A DNA stretch of 64,000 nt from an uncultured Collinsella sp. (GTDB lineage: Bacteria > Actinomycetota > Coriobacteriia > Coriobacteriales > Coriobacteriaceae), in contig CAKUHP010000004.1 of assembly GCA_934658705.1 (NCBI GenBank), positions 5,199-69,198 on the forward strand. Reading direction: 5' to 3'. The notes below the pieces were generated by a model. It did not search any database. It was not told the origin of the DNA and was given only the letters and a program-made list of their open reading frames with translations. The translations under genes and the position numbers were made by a program. Numbering within the stretch: the stretch's first letter is position 1; each line of letters starts with the position of its first letter. This document shows positions 35,595 to 44,592 of this stretch, piece by piece.

Positions 35595-37367
35595 CTACAC
35601 CCAGCCGAATTCCTTTAACGACGACTCGATCATGTGCCTAATGATGTTATTCCCTAGTTCTCTTTGAACAAGCTCCGTTTCCCCTGGTCTCCCGGAGAGA
35701 TGCATGCAGCTGTTGTATATGGAACCCAACAGGTGGAATGTCTCTGGAACCTCGACACCATGCTCGGACGTATACTGAAGTCTATCCTCGGTTCCCGTAT
35801 TAATTTCAAGAAATCCAGGCCTATCTTCATCTGCCAGCGACTCATAGCTAAGTCTCTCGACGGCCAACCTAATGCCGCAGCACACTTCAGACGGAGCAAA
35901 GGGCTTTCCAGAGAAATATTCGCCGAGCTTTGTCTCCATAGCACTCCGAAACGATGAGGGGCTCTTCAGCTGGCCTCTGATCCCCTGCTTATCAATGTAT
36001 TCCAGGACATCTTCGGAGACCGTATCACGGTCGGAGAAATGAAGGTAATGGGATGAAACCGAGCTATAGATATCGGAGAGTTCCTTCTGGCACCTTTTTC
36101 TGTCAATGAGAAGCTTATTCAAACACCCGTTTGTAAGGGTGCCCCCTGAATTGGGAATGTATGAGGTATGGAAGTTCTTGAAACGAAAACTCTTAAAGAG
36201 ACCTGGGTCAAGATGCGTCAAGATGATGACATAGAGGTTCTTCCCGGAATTCTTGAACTGTTTCATCATCTCCAAAAGAAAGTGTTGGGCGACAAGCAGG
36301 TTGGCATCGTCAAGGTAATCGAAAACCTCATCGATAATCAATAGAGCGTTCTCTTTCTCGCCAAACCTCGCCCGTGCTCGAAATAGAGCAACACACAGCT
36401 GGAGTACATCAATCTCGCCGTTGGAGGCGTCGTCCCAATCGGGGAAATCAACGACAAGCTGATGGTTCTTGACTTTTGCCTCGACCCCATACCTGGTTCT
36501 ATTCAGCAATGGGAGCATCTCGTTGATATCGTCCTTTATCTTACGGAATCGAAGATATGAACAAGCTCCCTTTATCTCGCTACGCCCACCCTCGATAAAT
36601 CTATTGACCTGTATAGCGTCCATGTAGTTCGAGATATCCCCCTTAGTGGGATACCAACGATCAAGGATTTCCTTAATTGAAGTCAGCGGCTTTACAGAAG
36701 AAATGTAGCTGAGAACTTCAGCCTCAGTGATATCGCCGCCAATGCCCGTTTCGAGCGAAATGACACCTTTAAAAAAATCATTGATTGCTGCAGTGTAACG
36801 GGGGCCCTTAGTCGATTTGAAAGCTGCATCGCAGCTGAGCAGCTCGCTAAGGAACTCATTGTTCTTGAATGCCTCGGCAAGGTTATCCATTCTCCCGCGT
36901 ATGGCCGACGCATATTTCTGTCGTTCCGCCTTGACTGAATAATTCAAGCGAACACTAGCCGGCACCTTCTCGTATAAAACGCACTGCTGGACGCTCATCT
37001 TCGTTTTGCTGAGGACTCTTGGCCCCACCCGGCGGTTTGTCATATTTGCGTACAGTCCCGAGCGAACGACCTGCACGTCTACCCTACTAGCAATTTCATT
37101 CGAATCAGAGTTCGCGCTCAATGTCACGCCATCGTCAAAAGTCACTGCTAAGGAAGCGTCATCCCAGTCCTCCCCGTTATAACGATCCGCGTCTGCCAAT
37201 TATAGTCGCCTGGTGTTAAGGGATGCGAACGCCGCCGCAAGCGAAGACTTGCCCGACCCGTTGGGCGCTACAAGAAAGTTAGGCTTGTTCGGGTAGAAAT
37301 CGCAAGACACGTCAAGATGATCGATTCCCTTGACGTGGTTGCACGCAATACCGGTAATCCTCGCCAT
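35595..37367 (-). pseudogene. RecF/SMC-like AAA ATPase split by an in-frame TAA
   Basis: The ATG at 37367 (after gggagggg) opens a frame with 'GIDHLDVSCDFYPNKPNFLV' then Walker A 'APNGSGKSS' and 'LAAAFASLNTRRL'. The next codon is TAA (37202-37200). The same frame continues for 534 codons with 'QLCVALFRARARFGEKENAL', Walker B 'ALLIIDEVFDYLDD' and 'YVIILTHLD'. The two parts make one ATPase of about 590 residues. With the stop, the nucleotide-binding P-loop is cut off from the rest. A restart at the adjacent TTG would give a protein without Walker A. Confidence 0.85.
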
Positions 37368-37687
37368 CGTAAGCCCCTCCCTGCTTTACGGCATAGCCCT
37401 TGCTATACGAATAGCAGCAATGTTACCGCTTCTCCACGCATGCGAACATAAGTACCCCTATCAAAGTGTGGTCCACAAGCAATGTATCGGCACTTGGACT
37501 CATGTCGATCCCGGTGCCCAAGCAGAATGGCGGCGGTGCTGGTTCGCGATATTCACTAGTGCTCAAGCGAGCAAATACCCAGCAACTGCTTCATTGCCCC
37601 AAATCAAATTATTCCTTCAAAATGCCCCAACCATAGCAACGAGTCATCTATTCCCGACCGTAACTCATGGAGAAACACATCTCGCCC
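37368..37687. other. Intergenic stretch with IS-end-like sequence
   Basis: Bases 37504-37590 ('GGTGCCCAAGC', 'TTCGCGATATTCA', 'GCGAGCAAATAC') match 40633-40700 beside the IS21-like remnant in the same orientation. The two copies bracket the large membrane protein gene. Confidence 0.5.
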
Positions 37688-40000
37688 TCACTCCCCCTTC
37701 TTGCACAGCACCCGCATCGCATGCTCGCCCAAGATCGCCGTGGACAGCTTTAGCGCCGCACCCTTAACGGCGTTGAAGAAGTTCTCTAAGAATGGAGCGT
37801 TCATGTCGTAGTAATTCATGTTCCTAAACAGTGCATAGACCGCGAGGAACGTTTGGGCAATGACCACTACAACGCCCATTGCAAGAGCGTTATAAGGGGA
37901 CTGGGAAATCCAGATTAAGGGCCTTAAGCATAGTTGAGTAAACCAATCTCCAACGAACAGCGATCCGCCCTGGGCAGTCTCAACAAACCTATAGGGCAAG
38001 TAATTGCGCATAAGGAACCCAATAACAGATAGGTAAAAGTCAGAGCACACAAGTGAGGCAACCATTGCAGCACACTCAACAATAATCAAAGCAATTGAAA
38101 CGGAGAAAACCATGTTGAGAACACCCTTGTTGGGCGAACAGTCAGCCAAGGAAAACAGTACATAACTTAATCCCAAAGAGAAAAATGAAAAATAGCAAGG
38201 AAGAAGCCAAATAGAGAACCAATGCAAAAGAAGAATCGCAAGCAATGCGGTCCAATTCCAAGGCTCGATCAAGCTCCAACTCGCCCGCAGCGGGTAAAGG
38301 TCACACGCTCTCGACCCCAGTCGATAGCCAAGATACGCGATATGAGGCTTTTTGAATTCGACTTGATGCGGTTGCTTAATAGGTGGCCAAATAGCCCCGT
38401 CAGCACTTTTATTGGCATAAAAGCAGCTCATAGCAGAGGCCCTTTTAGCCGCAGACGCCTCATAGCTCCAGGTAATATAAACAAATGCGCAACCATACAA
38501 AGAACAAGCAGCAATCAAAACAAGCAGCGTGCCCACCATATAAGGAAACTCAGGAATTCCACCGGACACGAGTCCGAATAAATACGGGTCAAAAGCAAGA
38601 AGACCAGCACAAAAACGTAACGGATATCCATAAAGAACAATCCTAAGAGTACCAAAGCACATCTTAAAGACGTCATGCGAGCGCGATTCCTCTTTAGGAT
38701 CAATGTATCCAAAGTATTTCGCAGATTTAAATATATTCATCCCGCTCAAGGCCAGCGAGTCATCATGACGCCGAACATACTCGTTCCAGAGTCGCTCACC
38801 TTTAGCCCTAGCCCTCTCATAGAAGCAAGCAATGATAAAGACCGAGACGTACGCAACGCCCAAAACGGAAGCTAGGTAAGGGTCACCGGGAACCGGCGCG
38901 CCATTTAACGTGGCACCGTCTGCCCATATAGTCGCACAAACCAAGAAAGCGGCAATTGCCTTGGCAACGACAACGAGCATGGCAACAATTATGGTATGCC
39001 GCTCATTACCGCCGCCAAGCAAAGGTAGCCTATTCCTGCCCACACTCTGAGGGTTTGTCCTATCCTCCGCAATGCCCCTAATATCATTGATGAGATAACG
39101 CGCTTGGTAGCCACAGATGTCAACGACAAACACAAGCAAGAAGAACCGGAAGAACCACTCTCCAAGAGAATAGCCTCCTCCCAGGGAAGTACCCAACAAA
39201 GCCCCGCCTAAATAAAAGAAGCTTTTCATTGAATCGCGAGGACGAGTGTACAACAGACGAAGGAATTTACCTCTAAATTGCGAGAAGTAGTGACCCGGCC
39301 TATTATCCTCAGACACCCCATCGCTATTCTCTCGATATTCCTTAGGGACACTATCTACGTTAAGCTTCAGTATCTCTTCAAACGTCAGCCGACTGTAATC
39401 AGTAGCTATGAAATAGCAGTACAAAAGATATATCAGAGCGGACATAACAACCAGCGGCAGCAGAAGCCTGACCCATTTATTGTGCACGGTAAGCAGCAAT
39501 AGCAAAGAAAGCAAAACGCATCCGATAACAAGCGAAACGAGCGCAAGTGCAAAATGCACGTAGTGCCTACGCGCGCCCCTATTTGTCAGGTGATGAATGT
39601 TGGCAGTGATTAAGCGAGAGGAGACTTGGTTCCAGCCTAGCGCAATAGTCTTATTGCCCGTTGGTACTAGCTCGGCAATCCTCTTTTCAATCATTTCCAT
39701 ATAGTGATACCGAAACATGCGTTCCTGGCCAATGCTGGAACCGTAAAATCCCGCTACAAGAATCACGCAAGCTGCAATCGTAGCGATTCCCTCGTTCTTC
39801 CAGGGTATCGCACTTTCAACACCACCAAATCCAGCCGCAACCGAATACAGAATGGCAAGCGCAGCAATGCAAGCAACAAGGACCTGAACGATATGATCCA
39901 AAGACACTCTTTGGTCTTCGCGAGCTTCATCAAGCTCAAATAGAAGCCATTCAAGCTCTTCTTGATTGCTGTCTTCTTTGGAATCACTCATATATGACAT
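37688..40000 (-). CDS. Very large multi-span membrane protein with a UbiA-like motif
   Basis: A 770-residue protein with roughly 16 or more predicted membrane spans and an acidic, soluble N-terminal 35 residues. Around residues 300-320 it reads 'RYLINDIRGIAEDRTNP', resembling the UbiA prenyltransferase motif NDxxDxxxD and its neighbouring D-R-x-x-P, as in decaprenyl-phosphoribose synthases. The middle Asp is Gly here (Gly309), while Asn305-Asp306 and Asp313 are kept. The remaining two thirds match no family I know. It is a single gene bracketed by IS-like repeats, with low G+C. The function is unknown; lipid-linked chemistry or membrane sensing are possibilities. Confidence 0.6.
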   Translation of the reverse strand: MSYMSDSKEDSNQEELEWLLFELDEAREDQRVSLDHIVQVLVACIAALAILYSVAAGFGGVESAIPWKNEGIATIAACVILVAGFYGSSIGQERMFRYHYMEMIEKRIAELVPTGNKTIALGWNQVSSRLITANIHHLTNRGARRHYVHFALALVSLVIGCVLLSLLLLLTVHNKWVRLLLPLVVMSALIYLLYCYFIATDYSRLTFEEILKLNVDSVPKEYRENSDGVSEDNRPGHYFSQFRGKFLRLLYTRPRDSMKSFFYLGGALLGTSLGGGYSLGEWFFRFFLLVFVVDICGYQARYLINDIRGIAEDRTNPQSVGRNRLPLLGGGNERHTIIVAMLVVVAKAIAAFLVCATIWADGATLNGAPVPGDPYLASVLGVAYVSVFIIACFYERARAKGERLWNEYVRRHDDSLALSGMNIFKSAKYFGYIDPKEESRSHDVFKMCFGTLRIVLYGYPLRFCAGLLAFDPYLFGLVSGGIPEFPYMVGTLLVLIAACSLYGCAFVYITWSYEASAAKRASAMSCFYANKSADGAIWPPIKQPHQVEFKKPHIAYLGYRLGSRACDLYPLRASWSLIEPWNWTALLAILLLHWFSIWLLPCYFSFFSLGLSYVLFSLADCSPNKGVLNMVFSVSIALIIVECAAMVASLVCSDFYLSVIGFLMRNYLPYRFVETAQGGSLFVGDWFTQLCLRPLIWISQSPYNALAMGVVVVIAQTFLAVYALFRNMNYYDMNAPFLENFFNAVKGAALKLSTAILGEHAMRVLCKKGE

Positions 40001-40327
40001 CCTTATAAGAGAAGAACGACCTGTTTGCGCTAATACAGCGCGCTAAAGCAAAGAAGACCCATTTGCACGGCCCTCTTGGGTATTACCAGGGACATTGGCC
40101 CTTCGCTCAGCAACAATTAAAGAACGCTATTGATCGTTTGCACTCAAAGATTGGTTAACCGGCATGACAACCCCCAGTAATCTGTCGACCAAATTGAAAG
40201 GTCAACAAGTGGATGTTTACGTCATGCACCAGGCAGTGAACGCCTGAAAAAATAGTACTCCCTAACACTTTAGAAGAGAACAAAAGAATATTAGTATTCG
40301 TCAAACATTAGCCTGAAAACCAACTGT
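40001..40327. other. Intergenic, decayed mobile-element flank
   Basis: No intact gene. Bases 40294-40324 ('TATTCGTCAAACATTAGCC') are directly repeated at 40703-40733 in diverged form, flanking the istB remnant, as expected for repeated ends of an IS21-type element. Confidence 0.4.
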
Positions 40328-40600
40328 TTGGATGCCGCTATCCGGCTGATCGATTCCGGCATTCATCACGGCGGTCACGATCTTTACAGCGAAGCGCCCA
40401 AGAAGCTCGCGTATGCCGATGGAACCGAGGTGCGGCACCGCCCCGTCGTCTTCTGCACCCAGTTCAAGAAGAAGGGCTGGCACCTAAGGCTCGGCGGCGG
40501 GGCCCATGCCGCCGCGATCATGGACAGGATTGCGCACAACGCGACCTGGGTCGACATGGGCGAGGCCAACATGAGTCGGCGCCGCGACGCGGACCGCTAG
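40328..40600 (+). mobile_element. IS21-family istB C-terminal remnant
   Basis: About 90 residues match the C-terminus of the IS21 helper ATPase IstB: 'RPVVFCTQFKKKGWHLRLGG' (family T/S-Q-F...W...G), 'AAIMDRIAHNATWVDMGEAN' (A-I-x-D-R-I-x-H-x-A) and 'MSRRRDA' (SMRxR). The N-terminal Walker motifs and the istA transposase are absent. It is therefore a fossil of an insertion that probably carried or moved neighbouring genes. Confidence 0.75.
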
Positions 40601-41074
40601 CAATAAAACGGCACCTGGGCCCACGTCGGCCCCGGTGCCCAAGCGCGATATCGGCGGTGCCGTTTCGCGATATTCAGCAGCGCTCAAACGAGCAAATACT
40701 CATTCGTCAAACGGTAGCCCGAAATCAATCTGCCGGAGTGCTTTATGTCGATGATCCCGTCATCACATCGGGGAATGGCGATTGCACCCGACGTCGGGTC
40801 TGGTTAGATTTTCGTAGCGGCATCGCCCATTCCAAGAAGCCATTGTTATGCTGATCTCAGCTTATAAGACGAAGACCGGTCTTCGCAAAATAGACGCTGG
40901 GGTATCACCCTTACACCAACTATTTAGACGCGACTTACTTATCGTGCACCGCGTAGTCTAGATTGACGTAAGTAAATCATTAAACAGCAACGCCACGAGC
41001 TCGTCCGTCAACGCCCTAAAGCAATACCGGCGCCGACGTTTCGTTATTACACAACGCATAAGCAAAATTAGAGC
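40601..41074. other. Intergenic stretch after the IS21 remnant
   Basis: Contains a GC-rich hairpin (GGCACCTGGGCC and GGCCCCGGTGCC, about 40611-40640), the IS-end-like repeat, and a perfect 16-base palindrome CGAAGACCGGTCTTCG (40870-40885). No gene is supported. Confidence 0.45.
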
Positions 41075-41938
41075 CTAGCGCCCGATATCGTAAATATTCA
41101 CCTGATTAACGGGAATCTTCGCACTGTGGTAGTAGCCGTCGTTGAGCACATACATCTTTCCTTCGGACATATAAAGGCCTTCAACGGCATAGGAATCCGC
41201 AAGAGCAAACACCTCATTAACAGCGCCTGTCTTTAGGTCCACAGAGTACACCGCGTTATCTCCCTTGAAGATACTTCCTGTGTAATTGAGTCCAGCAGTG
41301 AAATACATGACGTCGTTAGCCTCGTCAAGCCAAAGCTGGTCCTGACCTTTCTTGTTTACATCGAAGGAATCGAGCTGCTTGCCGTCTTTGGAGAACCGGA
41401 TAAGCTGTGTGTAGGTGAGCACCCAGATTGTGTCAGTCCTAGAGTCATAGGCGATACCTGTGGGCTGGTCTATATCGATCTCCCCGAGAGACCGCGCATC
41501 GCGAGTGATATGCCTTACCTTTCCCTCGCCGAACGAACAGAACCAGATGGTCTGATCCGCTCCATCGACACAGAGACCCTGAATATCCTTCATAGTAGGA
41601 AAGGCATCGTGCAGGTCAATCTCGCCAAGCACAGAGGAGAAGTCCTCCGAGAGCCGCACTATAGTCGATCGCATGCCCGCCTCATTCGTGGGCAAGTCTT
41701 GCCCGACGTTGCCGACGAGCCATTCCCCGCTTGACACGTCGTGGTTAAGACCGGTGCAAGTGAAACCCTTCCCCACAGGACTCCCGGCTACGTCCGGCAT
41801 GGGAATCGTGCTGACTGACGAAATGGCGTCTTTACCGCATCCGTACAAGGACAGGCACCACATTAGGGTAATCGCAAAAACGATTACCCCCCCCCGATGA
41901 ATTAATAAGTCAAATCGATGATTGTCTAAAATAGTCAT
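41075..41938 (-). CDS. Propeller-like lipoprotein at the end of the polysaccharide operon
   Basis: A 287-residue protein with a lipoprotein signal ('GGVIVFAITLMWCLSLYGCG', lipobox LYGC). The mature part has repeated blades typical of NHL/SMP-30-like beta-propellers: 'DIQGLCVDGADQTIWFCSFG', 'TGIAYDSRTDTIWVLTYTQL', 'QLWLDEANDVMYFTAG', 'YAVEGLYMSEGKMYVLNDGY'. A run of nine G (41895-41887, minus strand) falls inside the signal peptide codons 'HRGGVIV'. Slippage there would switch the gene off. The start is placed at ATG 41938, but the ribosome site is weak. It is the last gene of the operon, 17 bases after the radical SAM gene. Confidence 0.7.
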   Translation of the reverse strand: MTILDNHRFDLLIHRGGVIVFAITLMWCLSLYGCGKDAISSVSTIPMPDVAGSPVGKGFTCTGLNHDVSSGEWLVGNVGQDLPTNEAGMRSTIVRLSEDFSSVLGEIDLHDAFPTMKDIQGLCVDGADQTIWFCSFGEGKVRHITRDARSLGEIDIDQPTGIAYDSRTDTIWVLTYTQLIRFSKDGKQLDSFDVNKKGQDQLWLDEANDVMYFTAGLNYTGSIFKGDNAVYSVDLKTGAVNEVFALADSYAVEGLYMSEGKMYVLNDGYYHSAKIPVNQVNIYDIGR

Positions 41939-41955
41939 ATTCAATAAAGCTCTTC

Positions 41956-43038
41956 CTAGGCCATTTTCTCTTGGATCTTCTCGCCGGCACGCTCGATCGC
42001 CCAGATGGCAGGACTGGCTACGCGACACCATGCCTTACACAGCTCGGAGGGCTTCTCGTTGTTATCACCGAGTTTGGTGTTGAAGAACTCCTTGAGCTCA
42101 GGGCGGAGCCAATGGGTGCCGTCGATGCGTTCACGATCTCGAATATCGCCGTAACCAACGGCGGTTAACCCATCGATTACACCGGCGGTAAGAAGCATGT
42201 GTCCGTTGTAGCAATGAGGCTGCATGCATCTCCCCAGGGGAATCTCAGGAAGAGGTTCCTCGGGATTCGCAAAGATATTGCCAAGCTTGCGACCCTTATA
42301 ACATTGACGAGCCTCGCCGCTGTCCATCATTACGTGATACATCCAGGCACCCGCCTCACAGAAACCCTTCTGCTTCACGCCGAAGATAGAGTCCTTAAAG
42401 CGGAAGAACGAGGAGTCGAACTGATTCCAAGCGGCATAATAATCCTCACGATCAAGTTTCGTGAGGCGCTCGATGGCCTCAGTAGCGTCATTTCGGGCGA
42501 TGGTAAGGTGCGCCGGGGCACCGAAGTTATCCATGCAATAAGAAAGCACCTCGGGAATCTTAGGCACGAGCTCGTCAGTCGGGGTAATCTCAACGCTGCA
42601 CGAGGCCCCTGCAGCCCAGGCGGCCTTTACGTTGCTCGCGAAGCGCTCAAGCTGCCCCTTCTTCTCAAGCTCGAGGTAGTGGAGCGAGCACTTGATCTCT
42701 ACATGTGAAAGAACGTCAGACCCCAAAGCGAGCAGCGGCTCGAGCTTCTTGGTGAGCACCATGTTCGAGATGATGTCTACATAATGACCTTCACGGACAA
42801 GAAGCTCAACATAGCGAGCCAAATCGGGAAGCAAGAGAGTCTCGCCATCGGCGCAGAGATTAAAGTACGATGGCCCACCAACGCGTTCCTGCCTCATGGC
42901 GTAGGCGATCTGCTCGGGCGAATACTGCATGTCGGGAATAACCCCCTCATAGCTGCTCGGACGCTGCGCAAGGTAACAATAGTGGCAGCGCAGGTTGCAG
43001 ACGGACAAGGGAATAGCGAAGAGGAATGCTTTCTTCAT
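41956..43038 (-). CDS. Radical SAM protein with SPASM-like cysteines
   Basis: A 360-residue enzyme. Near the N-terminus 'PLSVCNLRCHYCYLAQ' gives the CxxxCxxC cluster (Cys14, 18, 21) that binds the SAM-cleaving 4Fe-4S centre. More cysteines in the C-terminal half ('KQKGFCEAGAWMYHV', 'ARQCYKG', 'GRCMQPHCYNGH', 'LCKAWC') look like an auxiliary cluster domain of the SPASM type. The target is unknown. Its position between the Wzx flippase and the lipoprotein gene suggests it modifies a sugar, a lipid-linked intermediate or the adjacent lipoprotein. The ATG at 43038 follows aaagg. Confidence 0.85.
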   Translation of the reverse strand: MKKAFLFAIPLSVCNLRCHYCYLAQRPSSYEGVIPDMQYSPEQIAYAMRQERVGGPSYFNLCADGETLLLPDLARYVELLVREGHYVDIISNMVLTKKLEPLLALGSDVLSHVEIKCSLHYLELEKKGQLERFASNVKAAWAAGASCSVEITPTDELVPKIPEVLSYCMDNFGAPAHLTIARNDATEAIERLTKLDREDYYAAWNQFDSSFFRFKDSIFGVKQKGFCEAGAWMYHVMMDSGEARQCYKGRKLGNIFANPEEPLPEIPLGRCMQPHCYNGHMLLTAGVIDGLTAVGYGDIRDRERIDGTHWLRPELKEFFNTKLGDNNEKPSELCKAWCRVASPAIWAIERAGEKIQEKMA

Positions 43039-43062
43039 AGGTAAGAGCCTTTCATTTTACGA

Positions 43063-44592
43063 TTACTTGTGGGCTAACTTGGCCATCAGAAGCGCGGTAT
43101 AGCGACGGCGCTGTTCGACGGGAAACGTCACAAAGAACACGACGACCCAAGAGACAACACAAGACACGACTATTGCGACTACAAGACCTCCCCAGGAACG
43201 CAAGGGAACAACAGCGCCAAACGCTAGCGAGATCGCGATGGAAGCCCCGACGCTCAAAAGCGAGACAACGACCTCCCGATACATCGTCCACCAGGGTTTT
43301 TCCAGAAGTCCTGACACATAAGGTGCAATAATAAGCAGATTTCGCCCGATGGCGATAAATGCACTAACGCCAGCAATTGCGTACACACCGAAATCGGTGA
43401 AATTGAGCGCCAGCAGGACGAGGAAAAGGTTAAGCGCAGCTCCTCCCAAATAGGTCGCAGAGTTGACCTTGAGCCGGTTCATCACGGTGAAGACGTTATA
43501 GACGACCTGTGGCCCAGCCCAGGGGATGTAGGCGCAAATTGTGAGGATGGAGAGCACTGAGAGCTCCCCAGCATCGAGCGTCGGCATCCATAACCGATAA
43601 AACGCTGGAGAGAGGGCACAGAATACGCCGATAGGTGCGGCAACGATAAGGTTGGATAGCCGAATGTCCATCATGAGCCTGCGATAAAGCCCCTCCACTC
43701 CCTCTTTGGCATAGAAGATAACGAGTTCGGGCTCGAGGTTGTTGTTGAGAGTCGTGGCGAGGTTGGTAATCGCGCTCGGAAGCGTCTTTGCGACCGAAAG
43801 CACCCCCATAGGGCTCGCCCCCACGAACCAGTTGGCAAAGAGAAGGTCAAGCCCAGTGGTCAGGATGTTGCCGCACTGGTTGACCGTGTTCCAAATGCCA
43901 GAGGACGTTAGGTCGCGGACGAACTTCCCGGAAAACGCCTTTGCGTTGAAGGTGAGCTCGGGCACGACCCTACGCTTGATTGCGTAGCAGACGGGCGCAC
44001 TCACTAAGGTGAGCATAAGCGCCACCAGCGAGACATAGCTCACACGAGTCTCGAAGAAGCTGAAAGCGAAGACGAGCAACGCGGCGTTGAGCACGTTGCG
44101 CACAAGGTTGATAGCGTTCTGAATGTAGACCCTGTTCACGACGAACATAGCCGAACAAAACAGCGAGACGAAGAGGTTTGCCCCGAAGTTCGCGAAGACG
44201 AAGGCGAACAGGAGGCACACGTCGACGGGGTCGGCGTTGCCCATGTTGACAATGGACCCAAGATTGGCGAGCACCGCAATGGCGACAGGCAGAAACACGA
44301 GGCACAAAATAGCATTACAGACGATAAGCGTCGAGTAGTATGCAACCGAATCATCGACCTTGCCGCGATGGTACGCAGCTGAAATGAAGCGCGACCCCAT
44401 CGAGTTGAAGGCGAGCGTCACGAGGGAGGCGTATGAGACGAAGTTGTTAGCAAGCTGCGTGAAGCCATTAGCAACCTCGCCGAGCGTAGAGACGAGGTAC
44501 GACGACAGGAAGAAGCTAACGGCCATCTGGACGCCGAGCGTGGCAATAGCTGAGGCTACATTGAACGCAGTAGCAAGCCTAGAGGAGCGCAC
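43063..44592 (-). CDS. Wzx-type polysaccharide flippase
   Basis: A 509-residue membrane protein with about 14 spans, of the MOP exporter superfamily (polysaccharide biosynthesis protein). The opening 'LATAFNVASAIATLGVQMAV' and 'YLVSTLGEVANGFTQLANNF' fit the family. It would flip the lipid-linked repeat unit made by the glycosyltransferases outward for Wzy. The GTG at 44592 is chosen because of GGGAGGCG upstream. A longer in-frame form would overlap the preceding gene by 60 bases. Confidence 0.88.
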   Translation of the reverse strand: MRSSRLATAFNVASAIATLGVQMAVSFFLSSYLVSTLGEVANGFTQLANNFVSYASLVTLAFNSMGSRFISAAYHRGKVDDSVAYYSTLIVCNAILCLVFLPVAIAVLANLGSIVNMGNADPVDVCLLFAFVFANFGANLFVSLFCSAMFVVNRVYIQNAINLVRNVLNAALLVFAFSFFETRVSYVSLVALMLTLVSAPVCYAIKRRVVPELTFNAKAFSGKFVRDLTSSGIWNTVNQCGNILTTGLDLLFANWFVGASPMGVLSVAKTLPSAITNLATTLNNNLEPELVIFYAKEGVEGLYRRLMMDIRLSNLIVAAPIGVFCALSPAFYRLWMPTLDAGELSVLSILTICAYIPWAGPQVVYNVFTVMNRLKVNSATYLGGAALNLFLVLLALNFTDFGVYAIAGVSAFIAIGRNLLIIAPYVSGLLEKPWWTMYREVVVSLLSVGASIAISLAFGAVVPLRSWGGLVVAIVVSCVVSWVVVFFVTFPVEQRRRYTALLMAKLAHK

